Below are positions 53,436 through 61,645 of a stretch of DNA of 64,000 nucleotides, piece after piece; within the stretch, counting starts at the first letter, position 1, and each line of letters opens with the position of its first letter. This DNA is from VAZQ01 sp963725065 (GTDB lineage Bacteria; Pseudomonadota; Alphaproteobacteria; Rhizobiales; Xanthobacteraceae). The position numbers were made by a program, and so were the translations under genes. The notes beneath the pieces were generated by a model. It had not been told where the DNA came from. It saw only the letters and a list, made by a program, of their open reading frames with translations, and did not search any database. Location of the stretch: the NCBI GenBank assembly GCA_963725065.1, contig CAVRXD010000063.1, positions 1 through 64,000 of the forward strand. The letters run 5' to 3'.

Positions 53436-54314
53436 ATGCCTCTTCTGACCACCGACGACGGCGTGAAGCTCCACTACGAAGAGGTCGGGAGCGGCGCGCC
53501 GCTCATCTTCGTCCACGAGTTCGCGGGCGATTGGCGCTCGTGGGAACCGCAGCTGCGTCATTTCGGCCGGCGCTATCGCTGCATCGCCTACAACGCGCGC
53601 GGGTTCACGCCGTCCGATGTGCCCGACGATGTGGAGAAATACTCGCAGGACCGTGCGCGCGACGACATCAAAGCCGTGATGGATGCCTTGAAGATCGACA
53701 AGGCGCACATCGTCGGTCTGTCGATGGGTGGATTTGCGACGCTGCATTTCGGATTCACCTATCCCGAGCGCGTATTGTCGCTGGTCATCGGTGGCTGCGG
53801 CTACGGCGCATCCGCCGACAAGCGTGCGCAGTTCGCGGAGGAAACCGAAGCCGCCGCCCGGCGCTTCGAAGAGGTCGGCATGAGCAAGGCGGCCATGGGC
53901 TACGCGCTCGCGCCGTCGCGCGTGCAGTTCCAGAACAAGGACCCGCGCGGCTGGCAGGAGTTCGCCGACCAGCTCGCGGGAAATTCGACCCGCGGCGCGG
54001 CGCTGACCATGCGTGGGGTGCAGAAGCGACGGCCGTCACTGTTCGACCTGGTCGATCGCATGAAGACCATCACCGCGCCGACGCTCGTCATGACGGGCGA
54101 CGAGGATTGGCCGTGCCTGGAGCCTGCGTTACTGATGAAGCGCACCATCGCGACCGCAGGCCTGGTGGTGATGCCGAACACCGGTCACACCATCAACCTG
54201 GAGGAGCCGGGCGCGTTCAACCAGCATGTCGCCGATTTTCTGCACGCCGTCGAGGCCGGCCGCTGGCCGAGCCGCGACCCGCGCGCGATGGTGTCGGCGA
54301 TCCTGGGCAAGTAG
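53436..54314 (+). CDS. Alpha/beta hydrolase
   Basis: A 292-residue hydrolase starting MPLLTTDDGVKLHYEEVGSG. The oxyanion segment is HEFAGDWRSWEPQLRHFG, the nucleophile elbow GLSMGG, the acid region TGDEDWPCLEPALLMKRTI and the catalytic His in NTGHTINLEEPG. It is an intact paralogue of the frameshifted hydrolase at 19.1 kb. Each of the two is next to an SDR of the same unusual subfamily, so the pair forms a repeated two-gene unit. It is 28 bases downstream of the SDR gene. No signal peptide; cytosolic. Confidence 0.9.
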   Translation: MPLLTTDDGVKLHYEEVGSGAPLIFVHEFAGDWRSWEPQLRHFGRRYRCIAYNARGFTPSDVPDDVEKYSQDRARDDIKAVMDALKIDKAHIVGLSMGGFATLHFGFTYPERVLSLVIGGCGYGASADKRAQFAEETEAAARRFEEVGMSKAAMGYALAPSRVQFQNKDPRGWQEFADQLAGNSTRGAALTMRGVQKRRPSLFDLVDRMKTITAPTLVMTGDEDWPCLEPALLMKRTIATAGLVVMPNTGHTINLEEPGAFNQHVADFLHAVEAGRWPSRDPRAMVSAILGK

Positions 54315-54493
54315 CTGTTTGCAGCGTCCGCGGTCGCTGCGTGCATCGATCGCGGATCGCCCTCCGGCTGAAACCTTGTACCCCGCGCTATCCTCACGTA
54401 AGTTTTTTCCGGCGGCAACGGATCCGGCATGAAACCTGCTTTTTATGACTGACGCTTTCGAAACGGCGCCAGCAACATGAATTGAGGAATGAC

Positions 54494-55465
54494 ATGCATC
54501 GTCGAACGCTCCTGATCCTGCCCGCCGTTGCGGCATTCGTCGCAATTGCCGCCCCTCTGCAGGCGGCGGACTGGCCGAGCAGGCCGGTGACCGTGGTCGT
54601 GCCGTTCGCGGCCGGCGGCAATACCGACATGATGGCGCGTCTGGGTGCGCAACATCTGTCGGCGAAATTCGGTCAGAGCTTCGTGGTGGAGAACCGCCCC
54701 AGCGCAGGCGGCGCGCTCGGCACCGGGGTCGTGGCGGCCGCGACGCCCGATGGTTACACCCTCCTGTTCGCCGCCTCCTCGATGATCGTCCTGACGCCGC
54801 AATTGCAAAAGCTCAGTTTCGATCCGGAAAAGCAACTGGTGCCGATCACCAATGTCGGCACCGGCACGCAGATGCTCGCCATCAAGCGGGATCTGCCCGT
54901 CAAGACACTGCCGGAGTTCATCGCTTACGCGAAGGCCAATCCAGGCAAGCTGAACTTCACGGTCGCGGGCACGCAGAACATCAGCCATCTCGCCCCTGCG
55001 TTGTTGTTCGCGCGCGCGGGCGTGAATTTGGTCATGGTCCCATCCAAGGGCGGACCGCAGGCGGTTTCCGATCTCATGTCCGGCCAAGTTGACCTCTATT
55101 TCGGCAACTCATCCGAGTTGCTGCCGCACATCGACAGCGACCGCATCCGGTTGATCGCCGTCGGCACCCCCCAGCGGCTGCCGGTCGCGCCCGACATCCC
55201 GTCGGTGTCCGAGACGCTGCCGGGCTTTGAATTCTCCTCGTGGAACGGCTTTCTCGCCCCGACCGGGACGCCGGAGCCGATCATCACCGCGATCCGGGGC
55301 GAGATCACCGCACTGGCGAAGTCGCCCGAAGTGACGGAGCGGCTGACCAAGCTTGGTATCGTCCCGGGTGGACTCACCGGCGAACAGAGCGAGGCCGTGT
55401 TTCGAAAAGATCGTGATTCCTTCGCCGCCGCCATCAAAGCGGCGGGGATTCCTGGACCACAATAG
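54494..55465 (+). CDS. Tripartite tricarboxylate transporter (Bug-type) substrate-binding protein
   Basis: A 323-residue receptor with leader MHRRTLLILPAVAAFVAIAA and Bug landmarks RPVTVVVPFAAGGNTDMMAR, VENRPSAGGALGTGVVAAAT and PDGYTLLFAASSMIVLTPQL. The ATG at 54494 is preferred to the TTG at 54482 because the basic n-region then begins the signal peptide. It lies within the run amidase, CoA-transferase, SDR, hydrolase, receptor, lyase, although the 179-base gap before it may hold its own promoter. TctA/TctB are not present. Confidence 0.87.
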   Translation: MHRRTLLILPAVAAFVAIAAPLQAADWPSRPVTVVVPFAAGGNTDMMARLGAQHLSAKFGQSFVVENRPSAGGALGTGVVAAATPDGYTLLFAASSMIVLTPQLQKLSFDPEKQLVPITNVGTGTQMLAIKRDLPVKTLPEFIAYAKANPGKLNFTVAGTQNISHLAPALLFARAGVNLVMVPSKGGPQAVSDLMSGQVDLYFGNSSELLPHIDSDRIRLIAVGTPQRLPVAPDIPSVSETLPGFEFSSWNGFLAPTGTPEPIITAIRGEITALAKSPEVTERLTKLGIVPGGLTGEQSEAVFRKDRDSFAAAIKAAGIPGPQ

Positions 55466-55527
55466 CCGGCCGCGCGATCGCGTGGTGCTGCCCAGACCGT
55501 ACCCGCAGTCGAACGAACGAGACAGCC

Positions 55528-56394
55528 GTGACACCAGCACAGCAGTTGCGCGACCTTCTGGCTCAGCCGGACCTGGAGATCATGCCGGGGTGCTACGACG
55601 CTCTGTCGGCGAAGCTGGTGGCCGATGCCGGCTACAAGGTCACGTTCATGAGCGGCTTCGGGGTCTCGGCCGCCCGTCTCGGGCTGCCCGACACCGGACT
55701 AATCTCATTCAGCGAGATGCTGGACAGCCTGCGCAACTGTTGCAGCGCCGCCGCGAAAATTCCGCTGATCGGCGACGGCGACACCGGCTATGGCAATGCG
55801 CTCAATGTGCAGCGCACGGTGGTCGAATATGCCCGCGCGGGCGCCGCCGCGGTCATGATCGAAGACCAGGTCAGCCCCAAGAAGTGCGGGCATACCCGTG
55901 GCAAGCAGGTGATTACGCGCGACGAGGCGCGCATGAAGATCCGCGCCGCCGTGGAAGCACGCTCCGGCGTGGATATCCTGATCATGGCGCGAACCGACGC
56001 GCGCGCCGTGCACGGTTTCGACGAGGCGTTGGCGCGCTGCCGCGACTTCGAGGCCGAGGGCGCCGACATCATCTTCCTCGAAGCCCCCGAGACCGAGGAC
56101 GAGATGCGACGATTCTGCGCCGCCATGCATAAGCCGTGCATGGCGAACCTGGTGCCCGGCGGCAAAACCCCGGTGCTGCCCGCGGCGCAACTGCAGGAGA
56201 TCGGCTACAAGCTCGCGCTCTATCCGGTGATGCTGCTTTCGTCGGCGATCGCCGCGATGCAGGCAACGCTCACGGCGCTGCAGCCGGGCTCCAAGGCGCC
56301 GGCTCCGCCGAGCGTGTCCTTCGTCGATCTGCAGGGCATCGTCGGTTTTCCCGCCTATTGGGATCAGGAGACGCGCTACCAGGCCAAGGACTGA
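55528..56394 (+). CDS. Isocitrate lyase/PEP mutase superfamily protein
   Basis: A 288-residue TIM-barrel lyase with a GTG start (MTPAQQLRDLLAQPDLEIMP). Key segments are GCYDALSAKLVADAGYKVTF, IPLIGDGDTGYGNALNVQRT, MIEDQVSPKKCGHTRGKQVI with the KKCGH catalytic Cys motif, and ILIMARTDARAVHGFDEALA. KKCGH fits the methylisocitrate-lyase-like branch better than the KRCGH of the paralogue at 46.1 kb. It probably cleaves a small di- or tricarboxylic acid at the end of the pathway. It ends the operon and converges with the FAD monooxygenase. Confidence 0.88.
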   Translation: MTPAQQLRDLLAQPDLEIMPGCYDALSAKLVADAGYKVTFMSGFGVSAARLGLPDTGLISFSEMLDSLRNCCSAAAKIPLIGDGDTGYGNALNVQRTVVEYARAGAAAVMIEDQVSPKKCGHTRGKQVITRDEARMKIRAAVEARSGVDILIMARTDARAVHGFDEALARCRDFEAEGADIIFLEAPETEDEMRRFCAAMHKPCMANLVPGGKTPVLPAAQLQEIGYKLALYPVMLLSSAIAAMQATLTALQPGSKAPAPPSVSFVDLQGIVGFPAYWDQETRYQAKD

Positions 56395-56403
56395 AGGGTC
56401 CAA

Positions 56404-56427
56404 CGCGGAGGTCACTCGATCTCCGCG
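56404..56427. terminator. CGCGGAG-N10-CTCCGCG hairpin between convergent genes
   Basis: A perfect seven-base GC-rich stem spans the 17-base gap between the lyase (stop 56394) and the converging FAD monooxygenase, and includes that gene's stop codon at 56412. It may terminate transcription from both sides. It lacks a T-tract. Confidence 0.35.
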
Positions 56428-57605
56428 GCACGGCGCAGGCTGCTGATCATCGAGGATTTCAGCATGTATTCGCGCGCGGAGCGCTTGTCGGCCGCGGTCC
56501 GCCGCATCGCATCGAGCGACTGCTTCCGCGTTTCGGGATCGCGCTCGCTGATGATCTGGTGATTTCGGTTGGTCTGCTGCTGTACCGCCTCGATCGCGAC
56601 CGTCCGCCGCTGCCGGTCGTAGCGATCCAACAGCCGGTCATCGGCGCCCGCCCATATCTGTGCGAGCTTGTCGGACAGGTTGAAGGCGTCCTGGATGCCG
56701 CCGTTCATGCCCATCCCGCCGAGTGGATTGTTGATGTGAGCGGCGTCGCCGGCGAGCAGGATGCGGCCGTGGCGAAAGCATTTCGCCACCCGCTGATGCA
56801 CATGATAGATGGAGCGATGCGCAATCCGGTACGGCTCGGGTCGTGCGACCACGCGCTGCAGCACCTGCTGCAACGAGTCATCCGACAGCAGCTTCTCCCG
56901 GTCCGAATTTTCCGGTGCCGGCACCAGAACGCGCCAGAGCTCGGGCACCCGCAGCAGCACCAGCCATTCGAGCGGATCGGCGATGTAATTGACGTAAGCG
57001 ATGTCGGTGAGCTTGTCTTCAAAGCGGAAGTCGGTGGACGCGATCAGAAACAGCTCCGGGTAGGTAAAGCCTTCGAAGTCGACCGCGAGCGAACGGCGCA
57101 CCGCGCTGCGCGCACCATCGGCGGCAACGACATACCGGCCCGTCAGTGAAACCGGACCGGACGCGGTCTCTACGGCCACGGTCACGGCGTCGTCGTCCGG
57201 CCGCACCGACGTCACCTCATGGCCGAATCGGATGTCGCTTCCCGGCAGCTTGCGCAATTCCTCCTCGAGAAACCGCATCAGCTTCCATTGCTCGCATTGC
57301 ACGCGATAGGGATGGTTGGTGTCGCCCGCCAGCATGGACAGATCGAACGTCGCCACCGGCCCGGTCTCCCGGTCGCGAAACTGCCAGGTCGGCGCCTTCA
57401 GTCCCACGTCGATCATGCGGGGCACGACGCCGAACTCGTCGAGCAGGTCGAGGGTCGGGGGATGGAAGGTCGACCCGCGGAGCTCCATCACCAGCCCGGG
57501 TTCGGCTGCAAGCAGCACGGTGGGAATGCCGCGGCGTCCCAAGGCCAAGGCGGCTGTCAGCCCCACCGGGCCGGCACCGACGACAATCACGCGATCGTTC
57601 GACAT
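56412..57605 (-). CDS. FAD-dependent aromatic-ring monooxygenase
   Basis: A 397-residue class A flavoprotein hydroxylase starting MSNDRVIVVGAGPVGLTAAL. It has the GxGxxG fold, the DG motif in AADGARSAVRRSLAVDFEGF and the GD motif in LLAGDAAHINNPLGGMGMNG. It is an obvious paralogue of the protein at 30.4 kb: both have the GDxAHxNNPLGGxGxN block and the QQTxxNxxxxxERDPxTR-like tail (QQTNRNHQIISERDPETRKQ). It would hydroxylate a phenolic or pyridinol ring with NAD(P)H. It stands alone on the reverse strand, and an intergenic region of 260 bases separates it from the divergent maleate-isomerase-like gene. Confidence 0.9.
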   Translation of the reverse strand: MSNDRVIVVGAGPVGLTAALALGRRGIPTVLLAAEPGLVMELRGSTFHPPTLDLLDEFGVVPRMIDVGLKAPTWQFRDRETGPVATFDLSMLAGDTNHPYRVQCEQWKLMRFLEEELRKLPGSDIRFGHEVTSVRPDDDAVTVAVETASGPVSLTGRYVVAADGARSAVRRSLAVDFEGFTYPELFLIASTDFRFEDKLTDIAYVNYIADPLEWLVLLRVPELWRVLVPAPENSDREKLLSDDSLQQVLQRVVARPEPYRIAHRSIYHVHQRVAKCFRHGRILLAGDAAHINNPLGGMGMNGGIQDAFNLSDKLAQIWAGADDRLLDRYDRQRRTVAIEAVQQQTNRNHQIISERDPETRKQSLDAMRRTAADKRSAREYMLKSSMISSLRRAAEIE

Positions 57606-57867
57606 GCGAAAAGTGTTCCCCACGCGCCTTCAGCGTTCAGGCGGGAAACGCCGCCCGCCCGAAGGCTCAACATAACCGCCCAGTGCCAGGCGCAAAAATC
57701 AGCGGGCTCTCCGCCTTGACGATCGGCCGGCGCTTGCACGCGGAGCGCCCGACAACGACGCAAGGCAAGACCGATGCCGAAACTTGACGCCTCACGTCAA
57801 TGCTACGCACACTCGCTGGACCTTCAGCAAAAGAACAGCCCGTGACGGCTACAGGAGCGGTCCGAAG

Positions 57868-58620
57868 ATGAGAGATGTACTCGGTTGGCGACGCAAGTTT
57901 GGCGTGCTGGGTCCCTCGACCAATACCATCGTGCAGCCCGATTTCGAAATGATGCGGCCGGCCGGCGTCACCAACCATTACAGCCGCATCTTCACGCCCA
58001 ACGCGCAGGCGGTCAGCAACGAGACCTTCACGGCCGGCACCGAGCTCATCGGCCGAAACGTGCTGGAGGCGGTCCGTAGCGTGATGACCTCCTCGCCGGA
58101 CTATCTGGTCATGGGCATGTCCGCCGTTACGTTCTACGGCGGAGCCGCCGGGGCCGACGCCTTCCAGGCCAAGGTCGAGCGGGAGTCCGGCGTCGGCGTG
58201 AGCATCGGATCGCACTCGTGCACCGCGGCGATGAAGGCCTATGGCGGGGTCAAACGCATTGCGTTTCTCTCCCCTTATTATCCGGTCGCCAACCGGGAGG
58301 TCGCCCGCTACTTCACCGAGTCGGGTTTCGAGGTGGTCCGCGACATCTATCTCGAATGCAAGAGCTGGACGGCGATCGCGGAGGTCACCACCGACGTCCT
58401 GCGCGACAAACTCATCGTGCTCAACGGCGACGCCGGCGATGTGGACGCGATCATCCAGGTCGGCACCAACCTCAGCATGGTCCGCTTGGCGGCCGCAGCC
58501 GAGATGTGGCTGGGCAAGCCGGTCATCGCCATCAACACGGCGACGTACTGGCATGCGCTGCGCCAGAACGGAATCCCGGACAAGATCCCGGGCCTGGGGC
58601 GGTTGCTGGAGGATTTTTGA
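57868..58620 (+). CDS. Maleate isomerase/Asp-Glu racemase-fold protein lacking both catalytic cysteines
   Basis: A 250-residue protein starting MRDVLGWRRKFGVLGPSTNT after an ACAGGAGCGG ribosome site. The first Cys region reads LVMGMSAVTFYGG and the second IQVGTNLSMVRLA, so neither catalytic Cys of maleate isomerase is present. The C-terminal EMWLGKPVIAINTATYWHAL and GLGRLLEDF match the paralogue at 49.2 kb (ERWLGKPVLAVNVVSYWHAI, GHGRILEEF). The shared replacement of the second Cys by Gly marks a subfamily. A role on an unsaturated or malonate-like diacid is possible but unproven. The neighbour upstream is the divergent FAD monooxygenase. Confidence 0.83.
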   Translation: MRDVLGWRRKFGVLGPSTNTIVQPDFEMMRPAGVTNHYSRIFTPNAQAVSNETFTAGTELIGRNVLEAVRSVMTSSPDYLVMGMSAVTFYGGAAGADAFQAKVERESGVGVSIGSHSCTAAMKAYGGVKRIAFLSPYYPVANREVARYFTESGFEVVRDIYLECKSWTAIAEVTTDVLRDKLIVLNGDAGDVDAIIQVGTNLSMVRLAAAAEMWLGKPVIAINTATYWHALRQNGIPDKIPGLGRLLEDF

Positions 58621-58930
58621 ACGGGCTCAACCCGCCCGGTTCTTCCGGCTAGGCCCGACGGCTTCCGAGTACGACACGTAATTGCTATTGACTACGTAAC
58701 GAAGTTGTAGTAGACAAGATTACAGCTCGGGATGCGGGTGCGTCTCGCCGGGGCGAGAGCGGCTGTTTGAGTGGGGAGTGCTTGAACACGCGGGTGAAAG
58801 AAGGGAGGTGCCGGCGGTCCACTTTGGGAGAACGAACCCACGTTGCTGGAATGCAACACTTGGACATCCAAGCTTTACGGCACGGCCACAGACCGGGCGG
58901 CCTCGTTTTCCAGAGACGGCGCGACCTGCG
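58621..58930. other. Gene-free interval with a promoter-like start and a strong hairpin
   Basis: This 310-base interval lies between the converging maleate-isomerase-like and HpaB-like genes. It contains TTGACT (58688-58693), a 17-base spacer and TAGACA (58711-58716), a plausible sigma-70 promoter. About 35 bases further is TCTCGCC-GG-GGCGAGA, a perfect seven-base stem. The sequence is less GC-rich at its left end than its neighbours. The reverse-strand open frame of 60 codons has no family resemblance. A small RNA is possible; nothing more can be supported. Confidence 0.35.
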
Positions 58931-60490
58931 CTAGCCCTTGCCCAGCACGGAAATGTCCGAGCCGTCGCGGTAGGCGGGATGAATCCAGCCGTCCTCGTCG
59001 TAATCGGCCATGCAGCGCTCCGCGAGCGCCTCCATCTCCTTGAGGGCGCCGGAGGCCTGCGCGTGCTGCAGCGGGAATATGCGCACCAGCTCGTGGCTGC
59101 CGGAATAGTTCATCTCGTAGAGCTCGTGGCGCGCGCCGAATTCGGTGCCGACCGCGTCCCACAGCATCTTCATGATCTTGATGCGCTCCTTGTAGTCGAT
59201 GCCGTTGGAGCCGCGGACGTAGCGCGCAAGGTACTTGTCGACGTCGGGGTTCTTGAAGTCGCGGGCATGCGAGGGGAGGTAGATCAGACCCGAGGCAATC
59301 ACCTTTTCGACGATGGCGCGCACCGCCGGATAGGCCTCGGTCATGAACAGGCGATACGTGCTCGACGCCCTGACATTGGGCAGCACGGCCCCGTTGACCC
59401 ACGGTTCGGGATTGAACGCCATCGCGTCGGAGAGCGACCAGAACAGGTTTCTCCAGCCGATCACCTCGCCGATCTGGGCCTGGACGCCGCGGAACGCTTC
59501 CACGCCGGTGGCGCGCGCGGCCTTGTAGAGCAGGCCGATGATGAAATCGAGCTTGACCGCGAGCCGGGTGCAGCCCTGCAGGGTGAAACCATTGAAGAAG
59601 CCCGAACGCGGGTAGAAGCTCTTGAGGCGCTCGACGTCACGATGAATGATCACGTTCTCCCACGGAATGAACGCGTTATCGAACACGAAGATGGCGTCGT
59701 TTTCATCGAAACGCGATGTGAGCGGATAATCCCAAGGCGAGCCGGTGGCGGCGGCTGCGAACTCGTAGGACGGCCGGCAGATGAGCTTGATGCCGGGCGT
59801 GTCCATCGGCGCAATGAACATCACCACCATGCTCGGATCGGTGATCTCCTGGCCCATGTTCTGGCCCAGAAAGTTGTAGTGGGTGAGGGCCGAGTTGGTG
59901 GCCACCACCTTGGCGCCCGAGACGTAGATGCCGGCGTCGGTCTCTTTCTGGATGGTGATGTAGACGTCCTTGACCTGCTCGACCGGCTTGTTGCGGTCGA
60001 TGGGCGGATTGACCAGCGCGTGGTTGAGATAGAGCACCGACTCCTGCGCTCGCTTGTGCCAGGCGCGGGCGTTGTCGGCGAATTTTCCGTAGAACTCGGC
60101 ATTGGCGCCGAGCGTATTGAGGAATGCGGCCTTGTAGTCGGGGCTGCGGCCCATCCAGCCGTAGGTGATGCGGGCCCAGGCCGCGATCGCATCGCGTTGC
60201 GCGATGACATCTTGGGCGGAGCGGGCGACCTTGAAAAATTTGTGCGTGTAGCCGCCGGAGCCGGTATCGGTCGGCGCGGTAAGCACGTCCTTGGTCTTGG
60301 GATCGTGCAACGCGTCATAGAGCAGGGCGACAGAGGCAACCGAATTGCGGAACGCCGGGTGCTTCGTCACATCGGCGACGCGCTCGCCATAGATATAGAC
60401 TTCGCGCCCGTCGCGCAGGGACTCGACGAACTCAGCCCCGGTGAACGGGCGTTTCTTGCCTTCGACAATCGCTTCGGGGGAGTGCGACAT
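58931..60490 (-). CDS. 4-hydroxyphenylacetate 3-hydroxylase (HpaB) family flavin monooxygenase
   Basis: A 519-residue enzyme starting MSHSPEAIVEGKKRPFTGAE. Conserved HpaB features are FVESLRDGREVYIYGERVAD, LNHALVNPPIDRNKPVEQVK, VVATNSALTHYNFLGQ and FVFDNAFIPWENVIIHRDVE, followed by the helical C-terminal domain. The family uses FADH2 supplied by a separate reductase (HpaC) to hydroxylate phenols, or in anaerobes dehydrates 4-hydroxybutyryl-CoA. No reductase gene is visible. The longer open frame to 60808 has no family similarity before the chosen start. Substrate unknown; a (chloro)phenol or hydroxy-heterocycle is possible. Confidence 0.9.
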   Translation of the reverse strand: MSHSPEAIVEGKKRPFTGAEFVESLRDGREVYIYGERVADVTKHPAFRNSVASVALLYDALHDPKTKDVLTAPTDTGSGGYTHKFFKVARSAQDVIAQRDAIAAWARITYGWMGRSPDYKAAFLNTLGANAEFYGKFADNARAWHKRAQESVLYLNHALVNPPIDRNKPVEQVKDVYITIQKETDAGIYVSGAKVVATNSALTHYNFLGQNMGQEITDPSMVVMFIAPMDTPGIKLICRPSYEFAAAATGSPWDYPLTSRFDENDAIFVFDNAFIPWENVIIHRDVERLKSFYPRSGFFNGFTLQGCTRLAVKLDFIIGLLYKAARATGVEAFRGVQAQIGEVIGWRNLFWSLSDAMAFNPEPWVNGAVLPNVRASSTYRLFMTEAYPAVRAIVEKVIASGLIYLPSHARDFKNPDVDKYLARYVRGSNGIDYKERIKIMKMLWDAVGTEFGARHELYEMNYSGSHELVRIFPLQHAQASGALKEMEALAERCMADYDEDGWIHPAYRDGSDISVLGKG

Positions 60491-60722
60491 GGTGCGATCC
60501 GAAATCCTGTGCATGGGTGGAGAGATGGTCGCCCTCGCGAGCGGAAGCCGACAAGGCCGGTGGTAGAACGTAGCCTGGAACCGTCGGCGTCGTATCGCCA
60601 GGATTAGGTGGGCTGTTTTGTGGCAGTGAATGTAGATCCCGGCCCAAGGCCGGCATTCCATAGCAGCCGTACCCGTTGCCCCACAATCCGGCTTTCCCCG
60701 GCACGCTGCAACCGCTGCTCGT

Positions 60723-61469
60723 TCATTGCAGCTTGGTCGCGTGCGGCTCCGGAAGGGCATCGGCATCCCCGCGGTGACGGGAGAGGCTTGCAATGAGCAC
60801 GGCCACAACGCCGGTCAGAAAGACTCCGTCGAAGGTGCCGGCGCCGCCGATGGAGGCGATCGGCGCACCCAGTCCCTGCAACTTATCGAGATTGAGGAGA
60901 TCAGCGCCGATGAGCGTGCCGAGGCTGCCGCCGATGTAGGCCAACGGCGCCGCATACGCGCGCGACAGCAGCAGAGCGACGAAAGCGGCGCTCAGGGCAG
61001 GAACGAGCACCGGCAGCGCGATGCCGATGCCCGGCACCGGATCGGCCAACTGGTGGCACACCGCGGTGACGCAGGCGACGGCGACGAGACCCACGCCCCA
61101 CAATCGGTTCCTGGCAAGCAGATAGATGGACATCAAGCCGGGGATCAACGCGCCGCCGACATTGATCGCGATCACGGTCCCCGGCCAATCGACGACGACA
61201 GGTACCACGTAGTGCATTCCGAAATAGATGACATCGCGGCCCGACATCAACTGCTCCGCGGGCAACGCGGCGATCGGAATATTGATGTAGCTTCCGATCA
61301 GGGAGCCAAACAGCAGCACCAGGGCAGGGCGCGCGCCGACACCGAGGCGTATGTAGGCGTAGCGCAGGATCCCGAGTTGGATCAGGACAACCACGACAAC
61401 GAGTACACCGACGAGAAGCGAAAAGAACGCCGGGGAGAGCGGCAGGTAGTGGAACTGGCTGGAGGACAT
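60723..61469 (-). CDS. DUF1614 family integral membrane protein
   Basis: A 248-residue membrane protein with about seven hydrophobic segments: FFSLLVGVLVVVVVLIQLGI, ALVLLFGSLIGSYINIPIAA, TVIAINVGGALIPGLMSIYL, GVGLVAVACVTAVCHQLADP and others up to VFLTGVVAVLIASLSRHR. The GSYINIPIA and NVGGALIP motifs and the later GGAGTFDGVFLTG are what I recall for DUF1614, whose function is unknown. The start MSSSQFHYLPLSPAFF is preferred over an extension to 61496. It marks the change from catabolic to more general genes. Confidence 0.8.
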   Translation of the reverse strand: MSSSQFHYLPLSPAFFSLLVGVLVVVVVLIQLGILRYAYIRLGVGARPALVLLFGSLIGSYINIPIAALPAEQLMSGRDVIYFGMHYVVPVVVDWPGTVIAINVGGALIPGLMSIYLLARNRLWGVGLVAVACVTAVCHQLADPVPGIGIALPVLVPALSAAFVALLLSRAYAAPLAYIGGSLGTLIGADLLNLDKLQGLGAPIASIGGAGTFDGVFLTGVVAVLIASLSRHRGDADALPEPHATKLQ

Positions 61470-61645
61470 GCGTGTCACCAAGTCACAGCCAGGCAAGCTA
61501 TGACGGACACAGCGCAGCGGCTTGCGCGGAATTGCGACCGCTTCCGGCGGCTTGCGCCAATCTCAAGTGGACAGAAGCCTGGCCAGTTCGGGGGGCTGGC
61601 CAGTTCGCGGCGATCGCAGACGCAACCCGGACAACGTGCTCCGTG

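Noticed and set aside
58685..58867. A 60-codon reverse-strand gene or the edge of a group II intron
   Set aside because: No family similarity, no ribosome site of note, and none of the intron landmarks (domain V sequence, reverse transcriptase) was found.
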